A DNA stretch of 64,000 nucleotides from Notamacropus eugenii (lineage: Eukaryota > Chordata > Mammalia > Diprotodontia > Macropodidae). Under the pieces are notes generated by a model. It searched no databases and had not been told where the DNA came from. It saw only the letters and a list, made by a program, of their open reading frames with translations. The translations under genes were made by a program, and so were the position numbers. Shown here one piece after another: positions 30,915-41,504 of the stretch (positions are counted from its first letter, which is position 1; the number at the start of each line of letters is the position of its first letter). The DNA lies in assembly GCF_028372415.1 (NCBI RefSeq), contig NC_092874.1, forward strand, positions 333,702,651 to 333,766,650, written 5' to 3'.

Positions 30915-32250
30915 TTCTAACTCCCTCCCTCCTCTTCCAGCAGTGACCCCTCCCCCACCCCACCCCCACCCTCTCTCGCTCGATCCCCGGAACGCGCGAG
31001 ACGCTAGGCTACCATTTGCCACAGCCCGGGAGAGCCGAGGGGAGCGGTGGCGGGTGCCAGCGGGAGGACCTTTCCAGAGGAGCCATGCAGTAATTCCCCC
31101 TGGGTAGCCCGGGCTCGCCGAGGAGTCGGAGTGAGGAGGATGCGTCCATGGGCCAGCTGAAAGCCGGAGGCGGCCGCGGAGGCTGTGGCTGTGCAGGCGG
31201 AGAAGCCCCGGGAAGCCGCGCCTGGGGACTGTTCCTTCATTGAGGGGGACCCCCGGGGCCGGCGTTTTTTTCACCTGCAGCGTTGCCCTTGCTGGGAAGG
31301 GGGGGGTTGGGAGGGGGGAGGGTGGGAGTCGTATTTCTCCGTCCTGTACAGCCGCCGCTGGCGGGCCCTCGGACCCCACTCTTCCAGGCAGCTTCCCATC
31401 TGGATTCTTCTGCATGGAAAATCCCCGGCCCTGAAAGACGGACGGGCCCAGTGCCTGCAGCCGCCTTGCATTCGTGCCTTATCCGGGGGACCGTCCCCAC
31501 CCCCAGGCTTGCCTCCGTCGGGTCTGGAGGGAGAGGCGCTACGGCCGCGTCCCTGGAATACCTCTCCGCTGCTGGTGGTGTGGGTCGGTCTGGTCGCTCT
31601 TCCCGGGACAAGGGATATGAGTCTGCACGTTTCCTTCGGTGACCGATCCAGAGCCTAGGTCGACCCCGCATTTTGTGTCTTTGGCTCTGCTCCCATCCCC
31701 CCGTCTTCTGAAATTGGGATGCCCCCAAAGTGAGCGGGGACCGGTTTGAGACGCCCAGCCCTTGGACTGCCAAAGCCCAAAGCCGATCCGAGGATATTAT
31801 TGCACAACCCAACTGAGAGGAAACCGTGCCGGGCTCTTTGGGCCCCTCCCCACCCCTGCCTCCCTTGGCTTCCCTCTCGAGTCCCCATCCCCTGCCCGCG
31901 GGGCTCCTTGGATGATCTTCCTGGGACGGAGAACCCGCCAGGGCGAGGGTCAGGGCGCTGGGGCGTTCTCCATCTCGCCTTCCTTGAAGTAAAGAGGACA
32001 GCTCCGGAGGTCCGCCGGACACCCGAAAAATGTCCGCGAAGGAGAACCCCTGCCGGAAATTTCAGGCCAACATCTTCAACAAAAGCAAGTGTCAGAACTG
32101 CTTCAAGCCCCGGGAATCTCACCTGCTCAATGATGAAGATTTAAACCAGGTGAGTCTGTAGATTTTGCTTAATTTTGTACCGGAGGTGAGGAGGTCAAGT
32201 ACCCCCCACCCCCCCAGTCTGTGATCTCAGCCGCTGCCCTTGCACATGTT
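30850..32250. promoter_or_regulatory. MPRIP: CpG island with MPRIP promoter and 5' leader
   Basis: This is the only long GC-rich, CpG-rich stretch of the window (for example ACGCGCGAG near 30992, GCGGCCGCGG near 31172). It covers the presumed promoter, 5' UTR and first coding exon. Repeats are absent from it. If transcription starts near the left end, the leader would be up to about 1 kb and contain several upstream ATGs, including a two-codon ATG-CAG-TAA at 31085-31093. Long open frames on either strand here are a by-product of the GC-rich composition. Confidence 0.85.
32030..32149 (+). CDS. MPRIP: MPRIP first coding exon (myosin phosphatase Rho-interacting protein)
   Basis: MPRIP (M-RIP, p116RIP) is an actin-binding scaffold that links RhoA and the myosin phosphatase targeting subunit MYPT1 on stress fibres, lowering myosin light-chain phosphorylation. 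The exon encodes 40 residues starting MSAKENPCRKF and including KSKCQNCFKPRESH, which matches my memory of the MPRIP N-terminus just before the first PH domain. The placental protein, as I recall it, has one more Ala (MSAAKENP) and Thr where this ends in DLNQ. The start has A at -3 and an in-frame TGA at 31985-31987, 45 bases upstream. The exon ends CAG|GTGAGT, a good donor, phase 0. Cysteines 8, 21 and 24 may form a small metal-binding or structural motif. The exon lies in the CpG island. Later exons (PH domains, coiled coil) are outside the window. Confidence 0.9.
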
Positions 32251-33684
32251 CATTCCCTTCCGATGTCTTTCTTGTCGGTCTAATTTGCAAGCGAGGTTTT
32301 CTTGGACTCGGCTCCCTGGCTGTCAGCGTTTGGCTTTTATTTATTTATTTTTATTTTTCCCATCCTGCCTAGCTTTGGGCCTTCTCCATTATTTTATCCA
32401 CACGCTTACCGCGTCTCCCCCCAGCCCCCACCCCCGCCCTGTGGCGGGGGGTCTTTAAAGCTCAACCTATGCGATGGAGAAGCCCTTGGACTTGATATGT
32501 GGAGAGGCTTATAAAGGGGTCGTGGATTTGCTTTGCTTTAATTTAATTTGTGGAAGGGGAGGGAAAGCAAAGCCCACCATGGCAGAGCTTGGGGAAAAAG
32601 GAGGCCAGTGGATGAGTGTGTTGTGTTTTTGCAAAATGGCTTTGGGATTTCCCTTAAGAGGGGAAAAGAGTGAATTAAAAGAAAAAAAATACAAACAAGA
32701 ATCAAAGTCTTTACAAATACATGTATACAAAGTCAAGAAAACCCTGGGAAATCTGTCTTAAATGTAATTAACCGCATCTCTGCCATTGTAGGAAGTTTAC
32801 ATTCTAAGATGTCTTATTTAATTTTTTAAAAAATCAGTTAAAAAAAGTGAGTGGGTTGTTCTGTCTGGGTATTACTGCCGTCTGTGTGTAAATAAACCGT
32901 CCAGGCCGTGGCATTCACAGCTGTTAGTAAACACAGATTTGGGGGGGAGATTGGGGGAGGGGGAATAGGGAGCAAATGGTGATACTGGAACACCCCCACC
33001 CATCCCAAGTTCTAATGGCCTGGTTACAATCCTATTATGGAAAAGATGTCAGACATTGTTGGGGGAGGTAATGAAATCTCAAGGCTAATATGGAAAAAAA
33101 TGTAACAGAAAAAATATGCGTTTGTGGGGGAAAGAGGAGGAGCGGGAAGTGTAATTGATAGACAGAGTCTGGACAAAGGGAGAATCCTGAAGTATGCTGA
33201 AAAATAACATCCTTTCTTGTTCCCATAGCTTAGTGACATGATTCATGGATTTTTGGGGATTGGTTTCGTTTATGTGAGACTCAAAAAATGCTTGATTTTT
33301 ATTACGTTTGAGAAAATAAACCACTTGCCCATTTTGGGTTCTTTAGAGTCAGTGTTTGGGGGTGGGAGAGGTTGGACTTTTGGTATCAGCCCTGTCATAG
33401 AGTGGAAAGGGTGGGGAGAGGAGGAGAGGAATCAGGCCCAGAGTAGAGATTCTGATCCTTTCTGACCCAATTTGCTTTGTTTCCTTCAAGCACATCCTCT
33501 CTCATTGCCTGGGTTCCCCCCTCCCCTTCAGTGTCAAGAGGTATTGGTTAAGAGTCTTCTAAAATCTCAATGAGGAAAGGCTTGCCTTTTATTTAAAATC
33601 TAGGCATCTTTGTTAGTGAGAGGGCCAGGGATTCGTTCTAGCATTGGAAAATACTTTTTGACCCAGTTTACAATGTACTGCTTA
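32150..33684 (+). other. MPRIP: MPRIP intron 1, 5' unique part
   Basis: Follows the donor GTGAGT. The first 100 bases still belong to the CpG island; after that the sequence is unique-looking intron with no recognised repeat. A T/A-rich run (tttatttatttatttttattttt) lies at 32337-32359 and a G-rich tract at 32940-32968. Confidence 0.6.
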
Positions 33685-33880
33685 GAGAAATCTATGGCTG
33701 GAAGGGACCATGGGAATGTTCTAGACCACTTCCTTCATTTTACAGTTGGGGAAACTGTAAAAAAAAAAAAAACTGTAAAAACTGTTCAGAGAGGAGAGGT
33801 GATTGTTCAGCCTCACACAGTCAAGTGGAATCCAGGTTTCCTGATTCCCAGTTCAATCAGTGCTCTTCCTACTTAACCTG
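33685..33880 (-). repeat. Ancient SINE with internal poly(A) duplication
   Basis: 'ggctggaagggaccatgggaatgttctag', 'cattttacagttggggaaactg', then an A-run expansion in which AAACTGT recurs around 33753-33785, then 'cctcacacagtcaag' and 'ccaggtttcctgattcccag'. Confidence 0.6.
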
Positions 33881-34194
33881 ATGGAAATGTGGTTTAATAG
33901 CTGTGTGAGGTGGTACAAAGCTTTATATTTTTGTATTAATTGAAGATTTGAGTCTTCTGTACCCTGTAAATTCCTGCCTAGTAATTGCAGTGCACACTGT
34001 CTGTGACGTTCTCTCCCATGTCCCATTTCTCTGTCTCCCCCCACCCTGCTTCCCATTAAATGTATCCATTTAGCCTAGGGATCTGGTAGTGAACTCTGTT
34101 GCTCTACATTTCCATGCATTCCAGCCATAGTGACCTAGTTATAATAATTCCTGTTGCAGATGGGGGAGCCCAGGAGGCATGGAGGGAGACCTAA
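33881..34194. other. Unassigned intron sequence
   Basis: Nothing recognised. Confidence 0.3.
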
Positions 34195-35860
34195 CAGTGT
34201 ACCTAAGACTGGTTTGTTTACATTTGTTCATTTATACAGTAAACATTATTAAACATTTTCTGTGTGCATCTACTCTGTATTGGAAAGATGCAGAGTTTAC
34301 ATAAGACATTGTGTTTGCCCTCAGTGGAACTGAAGAGTCCAGTAGGGGAATGAAGGCCAGCACAGATAGCTATAGTTCACAGTTACTATATGAGATTTAC
34401 CATACAAGATTCTTTTAGGGTAAGATGTGGAGAGGGGTAAAGGGAGGAAGGGTGACCAGGAAAGGCTTTGTTGAGAAGGTGGCACTTGGGTTAGCTTTAA
34501 TCAGTCATCAACAGGCAGAGAAGGAAGGGACAGTTTAGGCTCTGAGCCAAGGCAGAACACAGTGCAGGTTGGTAGATCAGAGAGAGAGTAGTCCAGTTTA
34601 ACTAGGGCCTAGAGTATGGGAGAGGAGTAATATGAGAAAACTAGAAAGGTGGCACCAGTTTCTGGAGGGCTGACAGTGGAATCTGAACTATACTTGACAA
34701 GCAATAGGACTTGTTGAGCAACAAACACCCTGAAAATTAGAATGGATGAAATAATAGCCAGTGACTTCATGGGACAAAAAAAAAAAATTGAAAACAAACT
34801 CAAAAGACAAACAATAGAAACCACTGAAGATTTTTTTAGCACATATGGCCAAAGTTAGGTGTAAGAAGGATTTTTTTTTGTTGTTATGGCAGTGGTGATT
34901 GATAGATTAGAGCTTGTAGGGCAGATGATCTATAGAGAATCTTTTGCAGTAGGCCTATTAGGGATACTGAGGACCTGTGTTAGCCTGGTGAGAACAGAGA
35001 AGGGGAGAAAGGATGAGTGCCAAGTGATGTTGAAGAGGTGAGATCATTAGATTGGGGGTAGCTGATTGGATATGAAAGATGAGGGAGAAAAAAGTTAAAT
35101 ATGTCCCCAAAGTTTCAAACAAGGAAGGGTGGGTGAACTTTGCTGTTACAGGGAGAAAGGTCGAAGTCATGAACTCTGGGTCACACTGTGGTTTAGATGG
35201 TGGGATATACAAATGAAGATGTCTTGTGGTCAGTTAGAGATAATGGTATGGAGCTAAGAGGACAAGTCAAGACGGGAGTTAGAGATTTGGGAATCATCTG
35301 TTTAGAGGTAGCATTTCAAAGCCACCAGAATAAATGAGACTACTTGGGGAAAGAGGGGAGAGGAAGAAAAAAGCACCAAGAACTGACCTTTAGGTCTCTC
35401 TCTCTGTCTGTCTCTGGAGATTGGGAGATTAAGAGCCAGCAGAAGTGATTAGCTAAAGTAGAAGAAGCTAAAGTAGCTGAAGTAAAGCTAAATTAGTAAA
35501 GTAGAGAGTTCCTCGACCAAGGGAGGTGTGGGGATGTGCAGCTATGTCAAAAGCCTCAGAGGTAAAGGATGATGAGAACTGAAACAAAGTCACTGAGTTT
35601 GGTGACCAGAAATTAACCATTGAGAAAGTGGTTTCAATGAATTGAAGCCAGATGATGAGGAATTGAGAGAATGGAAAGTGAGGAAGTGGAAGCTCTTGGT
35701 AGAGAAAGCTTTTTCCAATAAATTTAGCCATTGAGGTGAGAGGGAGAGCTGGAACGGTAGCTGGCTAAGGCTGGAAGAGCCAAGGGGGAAGTTATTTTTG
35801 CTTTGGGAAGACATGATTGGAGAAAGATAAAGGAGCTGGTTGAAAGGAAGGAATTAGAAA
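34195..35860 (-). mobile_element. Long L2 fragment, antisense
   Basis: It begins with the reversed L2 tail (ttcatttatacagtaaacattattaaac, 'tttgccctcagtggaactgaag') and runs for about 1.6 kb through sequence complementary to L2 3' UTR and ORF2. Examples are 'gaggtgagatcattag' and 'gggaatcatctgtttagaggtagcatttcaaagcc', which match the reverse of the region coding for the RT YADD block, and 'aaagtggtttcaatgaattgaagccagatg', the reverse of the FQSGFR-like block. Many stops and small gaps. It is the longest L2 copy that lies wholly inside the window. Confidence 0.7.
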
Positions 35861-35869
35861 TGATTGCTT

Positions 35870-36110
35870 GCATCAGCAAGCACTTACATATCACTTTAAG
35901 GTTTTCGGAGCACTTTAGAAAGGTTTTTTCTTGTTCTACTTGAGATAAACCTGGAGGGAGGTGCTATTATTTATATCTCTACTTTATAGATGAAACTGAG
36001 GAAGACAAAGGTTAAGTGACTTGCCCAGGGTCACAGAGCTACTATGTCTCTGAGGCTGAATTTGAACTCAACAGGTCTATGCACTGCAGCTCCTAGTTTC
36101 CTCTAATATC
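35870..36110 (-). repeat. CORE-SINE, antisense
   Basis: 'agcacttacatatcactttaaggttttcggagcacttt', 'ggtgctattatttatatctctactttatagatgaaactgagg', 'gacttgcccagggtcacagagctactatg'. Ancient type. Confidence 0.65.
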
Positions 36111-36164
36111 ATTTAACTGGTTCTTGCCAAAGAAAAGTGAGTTAGTAGAGTCATAGTCCTTATA

Positions 36165-36730
36165 ATCAGTCAACAAACATTTGTTAAGTGCCTGCTCTGT
36201 CCTAGGTGCAAGGGATATGAGGGAAAAAACCATGTTCTTGCCTTCAAGTAGCTCACGTTATGTCATGAGAGAGTGTACATATTAAAGCATATACAAGACT
36301 GTAAAAGATAAATACAAAGTAATTACAGGAGGATAGGGAAAGGGCACTAGGAGTTGGGAATTCAGGAAAGTATTTATGTAGAAGGTGAAATATCAGTTGA
36401 GTTTTGAAAGTAACAATGAGCTCCTAAGAGACAGAGGTGAGGAGGGAGTATATTCCAGCCATGAGGAACAACTGATATAAAGACATGGAGAGAGACAGAG
36501 CTACATGTCCCGGAAAGAATGCCCTGTGTTGTAAGGAGCAGGAAGCTAGTTTGACTGGATTGTAAAGTCCAGGAAGCTGATCAATGTATAATTATCATGG
36601 AAAGATAAGTTGGGGTTAGGTTGTGAAGAGCAAACAGTGGAATTTGTATTTGATGTTAGAAGTAATAAGGAACACTGGAGTATATTGAGAAGGGGAATTT
36701 GTTTTTAGTTTTAAGGAAGAAGTAGTATAT
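36165..36730 (-). mobile_element. L2 3' portion, antisense
   Basis: 'gtcaacaaacatttgttaagtgcctgctctgtcctaggtgcaagggatatgag', 'gttcttgccttcaagtagctcacg', 'gaggagggagtatattccagcc', then more diverged L2 3' UTR to about 36730. Confidence 0.75.
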
Positions 36731-36788
36731 CCCCTTTATCGGTTAATTCTATAGGTTATCCTGTTTTCATCAATGATGAAGAAGTTAG

Positions 36789-37391
36789 TGTAACATCTAC
36801 TTCAAGAGCCCCTCCTAAGGGACCAATAGTAACTGTTATTTGTCTCTTTGTTCTATCTGGCATTCTATGACGGTTTCTCCCTGAGAAGTGGTGGGGAAAA
36901 TGTATGTGAATTTAACTTTGATTTGTAAAGATATATGAGGAGTTTGTAGAGAAGTCAGAGAGAAAGAAGGTGAGCAAAAACTTCTTGAGAGAGGTGTTTT
37001 AGCTTATTTTATAAAGAAACAGATTAAGAATTTGATGGAGAGAAACTATCTAGAGTGACTGCTTGAGGGAAGCTAAAAGATTATTTATTCATGATTGGAG
37101 AGAAGTTGGAAAGACAGAGAAAGAAGCTAGAGAGGTTTTTCTCGATAGAACTGTTTTGACCTTTATCTTTCAAAGAAGATGGAAGAAAATTCTTGAGAAG
37201 AGCGTGGTATATTCAGTGAACTAAATGGTGGGACTCTGTATGCAGAAGTAAGGAGAAATCATCCACAGTTACAGTGAAGGTGCAAAGTGACTTTGACTGT
37301 GAACTTTCTAAGTAAAACTTTATTTTTGTCTGTGTAATTATTTACATCTTCGTGTAAGTTTTGATGACATTGTTAATAAATTGCTTATTCA
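36789..37391 (+). repeat. 5' LTR of the endogenous retrovirus
   Basis: Starts TGTAAC. AATAAA at 37375-37380 with a possible CA end near 37391; the end is uncertain because the 3' LTR is truncated before this point. Confidence 0.6.
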
Positions 37392-38480
37392 GTAATTTTA
37401 ATACTTAATTTTAAGAGATTAAGGGAATTAATATGTAGAAAAAACTTTTAAGGAAGAAGATTTTTCCAGTTAAATAATATTTAACGAGCTGGGGTGGAAG
37501 ACTGGAGCTAAATGATCAAATGAGAAAGAAGTTATAATTTTATTAATAAAATTATCCAATCACTCTAGAACTCAGGATAATAAGATGAAATATGGGAATG
37601 AGTCAAGCTGCAGACTTAGGGGTGACTTACAGGTGAAGTTGGTTGTTGATCCTTTATAACCTTGTTATATGTTCATCTTATCCTAGTAAACCCTATTATA
37701 CTTGGGTCTTTATATCTGGTACTTTAAATTTTTTCTCCCTCTTTTCCATGGGTAACTTGTATATTTATTGATTACTTTTCCTTATTGGTTTTCTAAACAT
37801 AAATTTGTTATTGCTACTTTAAAGACAGAGATTGATATATTTAATGTATATATTGTAATGTTTTTGAATTGGAACTTAGTATGGTTGCCTAATTTTAGGA
37901 GCAAACCCAGAAATAGGATAAAGGAATGGGGGGATCACAAAGTAATTCATAGTAAAGTTAGACTTGGGGAGTCCCTTAAGTATTTTCCAATCTGTTAAGT
38001 CATTGAAAAATACCAGACACCTTAACAGTAGGAAACAGTACCTGTTTACACACCCCCTTACAAAGAGGAGAAGTTGGTCAAGAATGTTGAGGTTATATTG
38101 GGAAAGGGGATCAAAGAATGTTTTTAAGAAGGAAAAGGAGAGCTCATTTGGAAGAATGGACATATGTCCTTACTCATCTATATCTGAAGCTCAAATTACT
38201 TCAGAGTGGAACAGAAAAGTAGCATCCTAGTGGGAGAGACTATGCATCTGAAGGTATACATCCTTGCAAAGAAGAATGGGGGAAACAGTGCTGACTAATA
38301 CTAGAGCATCCTCTCATGTATGGATTAGAGAATCATAATACAGGTTTGAAGATAGACATTTACAAAGATTCTGTGGTAAAATGGGCAGATTGTTGTTTGT
38401 GAAGGCTGAAGATGGGACCAAAGTCAAAACAGCTTGAAGCAAGATCATCACCAGAATAGTACAAACGTATAATTATCTTT

Positions 38481-38730
38481 TGTTACAACTGTGAGTCTGG
38501 ATGGCCATGTAAATGATAAATGTACTTGAAAGATAAATGCAGAGTTGGTGTATGACAAGTTGAATTCCAAAGAATCTGCATTGGAAAATGAAGATAGTGG
38601 ATGTCACCTAGTAGTAGAATGATCTGATCATCAACAGTTTGATACAGGGATACCAACAAGATGCAATCAGAAAGGCAGAAGTGGTTTCTGTTACAAATGT
38701 GGGCTAGATGATCATAAACATGTCAAATGT
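38481..38730 (+). pseudogene. Retroviral gag nucleocapsid remnant with zinc knuckles
   Basis: 38689-38730 encodes a complete CX2CX4HX4C knuckle (Cys-Tyr-Lys-Cys ... His ... Cys), the signature of retroviral nucleocapsid that binds genomic RNA. A second copy of the pattern at 38481-38523 has the right cysteines and histidine but is broken by a one-base frameshift. The knuckles are about 208 bases apart, longer than usual, and stops lie between them. Confidence 0.75.
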
Positions 38731-39049
38731 ACTTGGGAAGAGAATTTTAATTTGGATCAGGGGAGAAACAAGCTATTATATTAGGTCCCAGTTATTAAGA
38801 ATTGAAGAAAGATGAAAACATTTTACTGAAAGGCTTTGGTGATCGGAGTATACTGGAGATCTTTGGGGTAGAAATTAAGCAGACATTTCAGAACTAGATA
38901 GAAAAATTCTCTTGTAAGATGACTCAGGTGAAAAAGGAATCAAAAACTTAAGTAGAGCAGAGGCTTCCTGCTTAAAAGAAATGAAACAATTCATCTGCTT
39001 GATACAAAAGAACTATTAAAAGGTGCTAAAGAAGAAACTGCTACATTGA

Positions 39050-39227
39050 AGTAGCATTGAAGACATTAAGCCCTGGCAATCCTTCATTTTGCCAGAAGGA
39101 TTTAGTTGGTAAGCCCGTGATTATCAATAATACATTTCAATGCAGTGTACATCAAGTCAAGCCAATGAATATTTATTAAGTACCTACTATGTGCCATTGT
39201 AAACTAAGCAATAGAAATACAAAGAAA
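39050..39227 (+). repeat. Inverted repeat, left arm (178 bp)
   Basis: Matches the reverse complement of 40418-40595 at 175 of 178 positions with no gap. It lies inside the provirus between gag and the env-like end. Its last 73 bases are an antisense L2 tail that stops abruptly at 39227. Confidence 0.95.
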
Positions 39228-39774
39228 TGTTGTAACCCAAGCTTGTTTCCCCAGTCATCACAGAGATATGCTGAGAAAATAGATTCTTGGAGAAAATCAG
39301 AGACCACATGTGGAAGCCCAATTATTTTACCTAGGACTGAGGGAGACCCTAGTTCAAACAATGATGGAGGGCCAATTTAGAACAATGTAGAGTCTTTTAG
39401 GAAAAGAAAACAAGGTACAGAAGTTAAAAATACTGGTAATGGGCCTATAACAGCACCCAGCTTGGATACAGATATCGAACAATCAATAAATCAAAATAGA
39501 ATTAGAATAGTACAACCTATAATTGGAAGGGTATACTCCTTCAGCTATTTATGATCATTGTCAAATTATATAATATTTTGACCTTTAATGCATTATGTGT
39601 GTTATTATTTTTATTGTTACTGTTGCTAATTTGTTTTTCTTATTTATGTTTGTCAAGTGGTGTTTTCTGTCATGATATCTATATATTTATATGTTGTATT
39701 TAATATTGATGAAGAGTTCACGTACTCCAAAATGATTTCTAGGGGACTGACAAGTTTTTGACCATGGGGAGAAA

Positions 39775-40070
39775 TGTAACACCTAAATGAAAAATCTCTC
39801 CTCCAGAGGTCATAGAGAATTGTTACTGCTTCTTTAAAAACAGAGACACTAAGTGTGGAAGTTGTAATTGACATTCTAGGAATGCTTCCCTCAATTGAGT
39901 TAGGGAGACTGTGGATAAGTTTAGCTTCAATCTGTGAAGATTTATGAGGAGTGTGTGGAGAAGATAAAGACAGTAAGGAAAAACTTTTCTTGGGCAAACA
40001 TCCTTATTTTATGAAAAAAACATTGTAAAGAGAATTTTATGAGTGACTCTGATGAGAGAGACAATGGACA
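39775..40070 (+). repeat. Truncated 3' LTR
   Basis: Starts TGTAAC after a purine tract. Aligns with 36789-37060 ('tgtgaagatttatgaggagtgtgtggagaag' against 'tgtaaagatatatgaggagtttgtagagaag'). Homology fades near 40070, before the polyadenylation region. Confidence 0.7.
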
Positions 40071-40189
40071 GTTTTTACAAAGTAAGTACTTAGTAAATGC
40101 TTATCAATTTGATAATAAGAATATATATATATGGGAACAAGTTACGTGTAACCCTCTTACATTAAGTAAAGTCATATGCAAGGCTGTTC

Positions 40190-40490
40190 CCTCTGTCAGA
40201 AATTCTCTTCCTCCTCTTCTTTATCTTCTGCCACTGGCTTCTTTCAGGTCTCAGCTAAAATTCCAAATTCTACATGAAACCTTTTTCTAGTCCTTAATTT
40301 TGGCGCTTCCCATCTAACATTATCTCAACTTTATATGTGTGGTGTTATAGTCGTTTGCATATTGTTTCTCCCACTAGAACATAATGCTCTTTCTAAGAGT
40401 AGGGACTAGTTCTTGTCTTTCTTTGTGTTTCTGTTGCTTAGTTTACAATGGCACATAGTAGGTACTTAATAAATATTCATTGGCTTGACT
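40190..40490 (+). mobile_element. L2 3' end
   Basis: 'gttccctctgtcagaaattctcttcc', 'ggtctcagctaaaattccaaattctacatgaaacc', 'cacatagtaggtacttaataaatattcattg'. Its last part forms the start of the right arm of the inverted repeat. Confidence 0.8.
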
Positions 40491-40595
40491 TGATGTACAC
40501 TGCATTGAAATGTATTATTGATAATCACGGGCTTACCAACTAAATCCTTCTGGCAAAATGAAGGATTGCCAGGGCTTAATGTCTTCAGTGCTACT
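40418..40595 (-). repeat. Inverted repeat, right arm (178 bp)
   Basis: Reverse complement of 39050-39227 with three substitutions. It covers the end of the L2 at 40190-40490 plus about 100 bases of adjoining sequence. Because the L2 here continues beyond the arm while the left arm cuts it off, the right arm is the likely original. Confidence 0.95.
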
Positions 40596-40639
40596 AGTAC
40601 CTAAGGATTTTTCCAATTGCCATGTAGCCAAATTTTCCT

Positions 40640-40775
40640 ATAGAAGTTCTCTCCCTCAGTTGGAATGTAAGCTCTTTGAAAGTAGGGACTATCTCTCTTT
40701 TTTCTATTTGTGTTTCCAACACACCAAGGTGCTTGGCACATAGTAAACACTTAATAAGTGCTTTTCTATTTTCAA
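40640..40775 (+). mobile_element. L2 tail
   Basis: 'ttggaatgtaagctctttgaaagtagggactatctc', 'gtgcttggcacatagtaaacacttaataagtgc'. Confidence 0.8.
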
Positions 40776-41504
40776 TTTTATTTGAATTATTGAACTGTTA
40801 TTAATGGTATAGGAGAGGTACTCTGGTTATTTAAAATGCTTGACTTTTTTTCTTTCAGAAGTTGAATTATGGGTCCCAGAGAAACATTCTGGGTCTTCAG
40901 GGAACATCTGGAGTTGTTCTTTTTGGAAATGATAGCTCTTTTGTGTTGGGAGAGATTAGGTTGGACTTCGACAATTCTTGGGATTTTTTTCAGAAGGTTT
41001 TTCTCGTGAAGGAGGGAGACACTGATTTTACCATCAGTCCCAACTTCCTCTGCGTTTGCTCTTCACTCAAGTTCTGTTCACTAAATGACCTAACCAATAG
41101 AGTCCCTGCTCTCTCCTTCTTCCCTCTACCTTATTTTTAGTGTACCTTATAAAAATTCAGTGGACATTGAAACAGAATTTAGTGGGTTTTGATATTATTA
41201 GGCTATCATCTTAGGAGACAGAGAAGTTGTTTGTTGTGTTTTTTTTCTTTCTACCTTGATTTAAACTTTGTTTCCTCCAACAGTTGTATTTTTTCCCTTA
41301 ATTATTTGTATTTCCCCAAAAGGTTTCCTGCCTCCCATGTTGGCTCAGGAGACAAAATATATAGTGACCTCAAGTGCCTTGAGTTGGGCAGTGGAACTCT
41401 TCCTCTCTCTGCCATGAAGAGACCCAGAGATGTAAAGCAACATGCCCCAGATCATCCAGGCATCCTAGAATGCAGACTTTCTCTGTCTCTCTTGACAGAA
41501 GGAT
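40776..41504. other. Unassigned intron sequence
   Basis: A 92-codon open frame (40862-41140) follows a TTTTTTTCTTTCAG acceptor-like site but shows no similarity I recognise and no donor; not called. No repeat identified. Confidence 0.3.

Larger units (their letters stand above)
36789..40070 (+). mobile_element. Endogenous retrovirus, internally deleted
   Basis: A 5' LTR starts at 36789 with TGTAAC and a 3' LTR starts at 39775 with TGTAAC, preceded by the purine tract GGGGAGAAA (likely polypurine tract). The two LTRs can be aligned for about 280 bases with nearly equal offsets; for example the GAGTGACT block is at +264 in one and +266 in the other. A polyadenylation signal AATAAA lies at 37375-37380 in the 5' LTR. 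Internal sequence holds decayed gag with nucleocapsid zinc knuckles near 38481 and 38689. Before the 3' LTR a hydrophobic stretch (about 39590-39700) may be the end of env. No protease, reverse transcriptase or integrase could be seen, so most of pol is missing. All frames are broken; the copy is a fossil. Class not determined. Confidence 0.75.

Noticed and set aside
31237..32022. 261-codon minus-strand open frame and several others across the CpG island
   Set aside because: GC-rich sequence has few stop codons; the frames overlap the MPRIP leader in several phases, are rich in Gly/Pro/Arg, and resemble no known protein.
39590..39700. Functional retroviral envelope
   Set aside because: Only a hydrophobic, stop-interrupted remnant is visible; no intact frame.
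40862..41140. 92-codon frame after a polypyrimidine-AG site
   Set aside because: Acceptor-like site present but no donor, no similarity to MPRIP or any protein I know.
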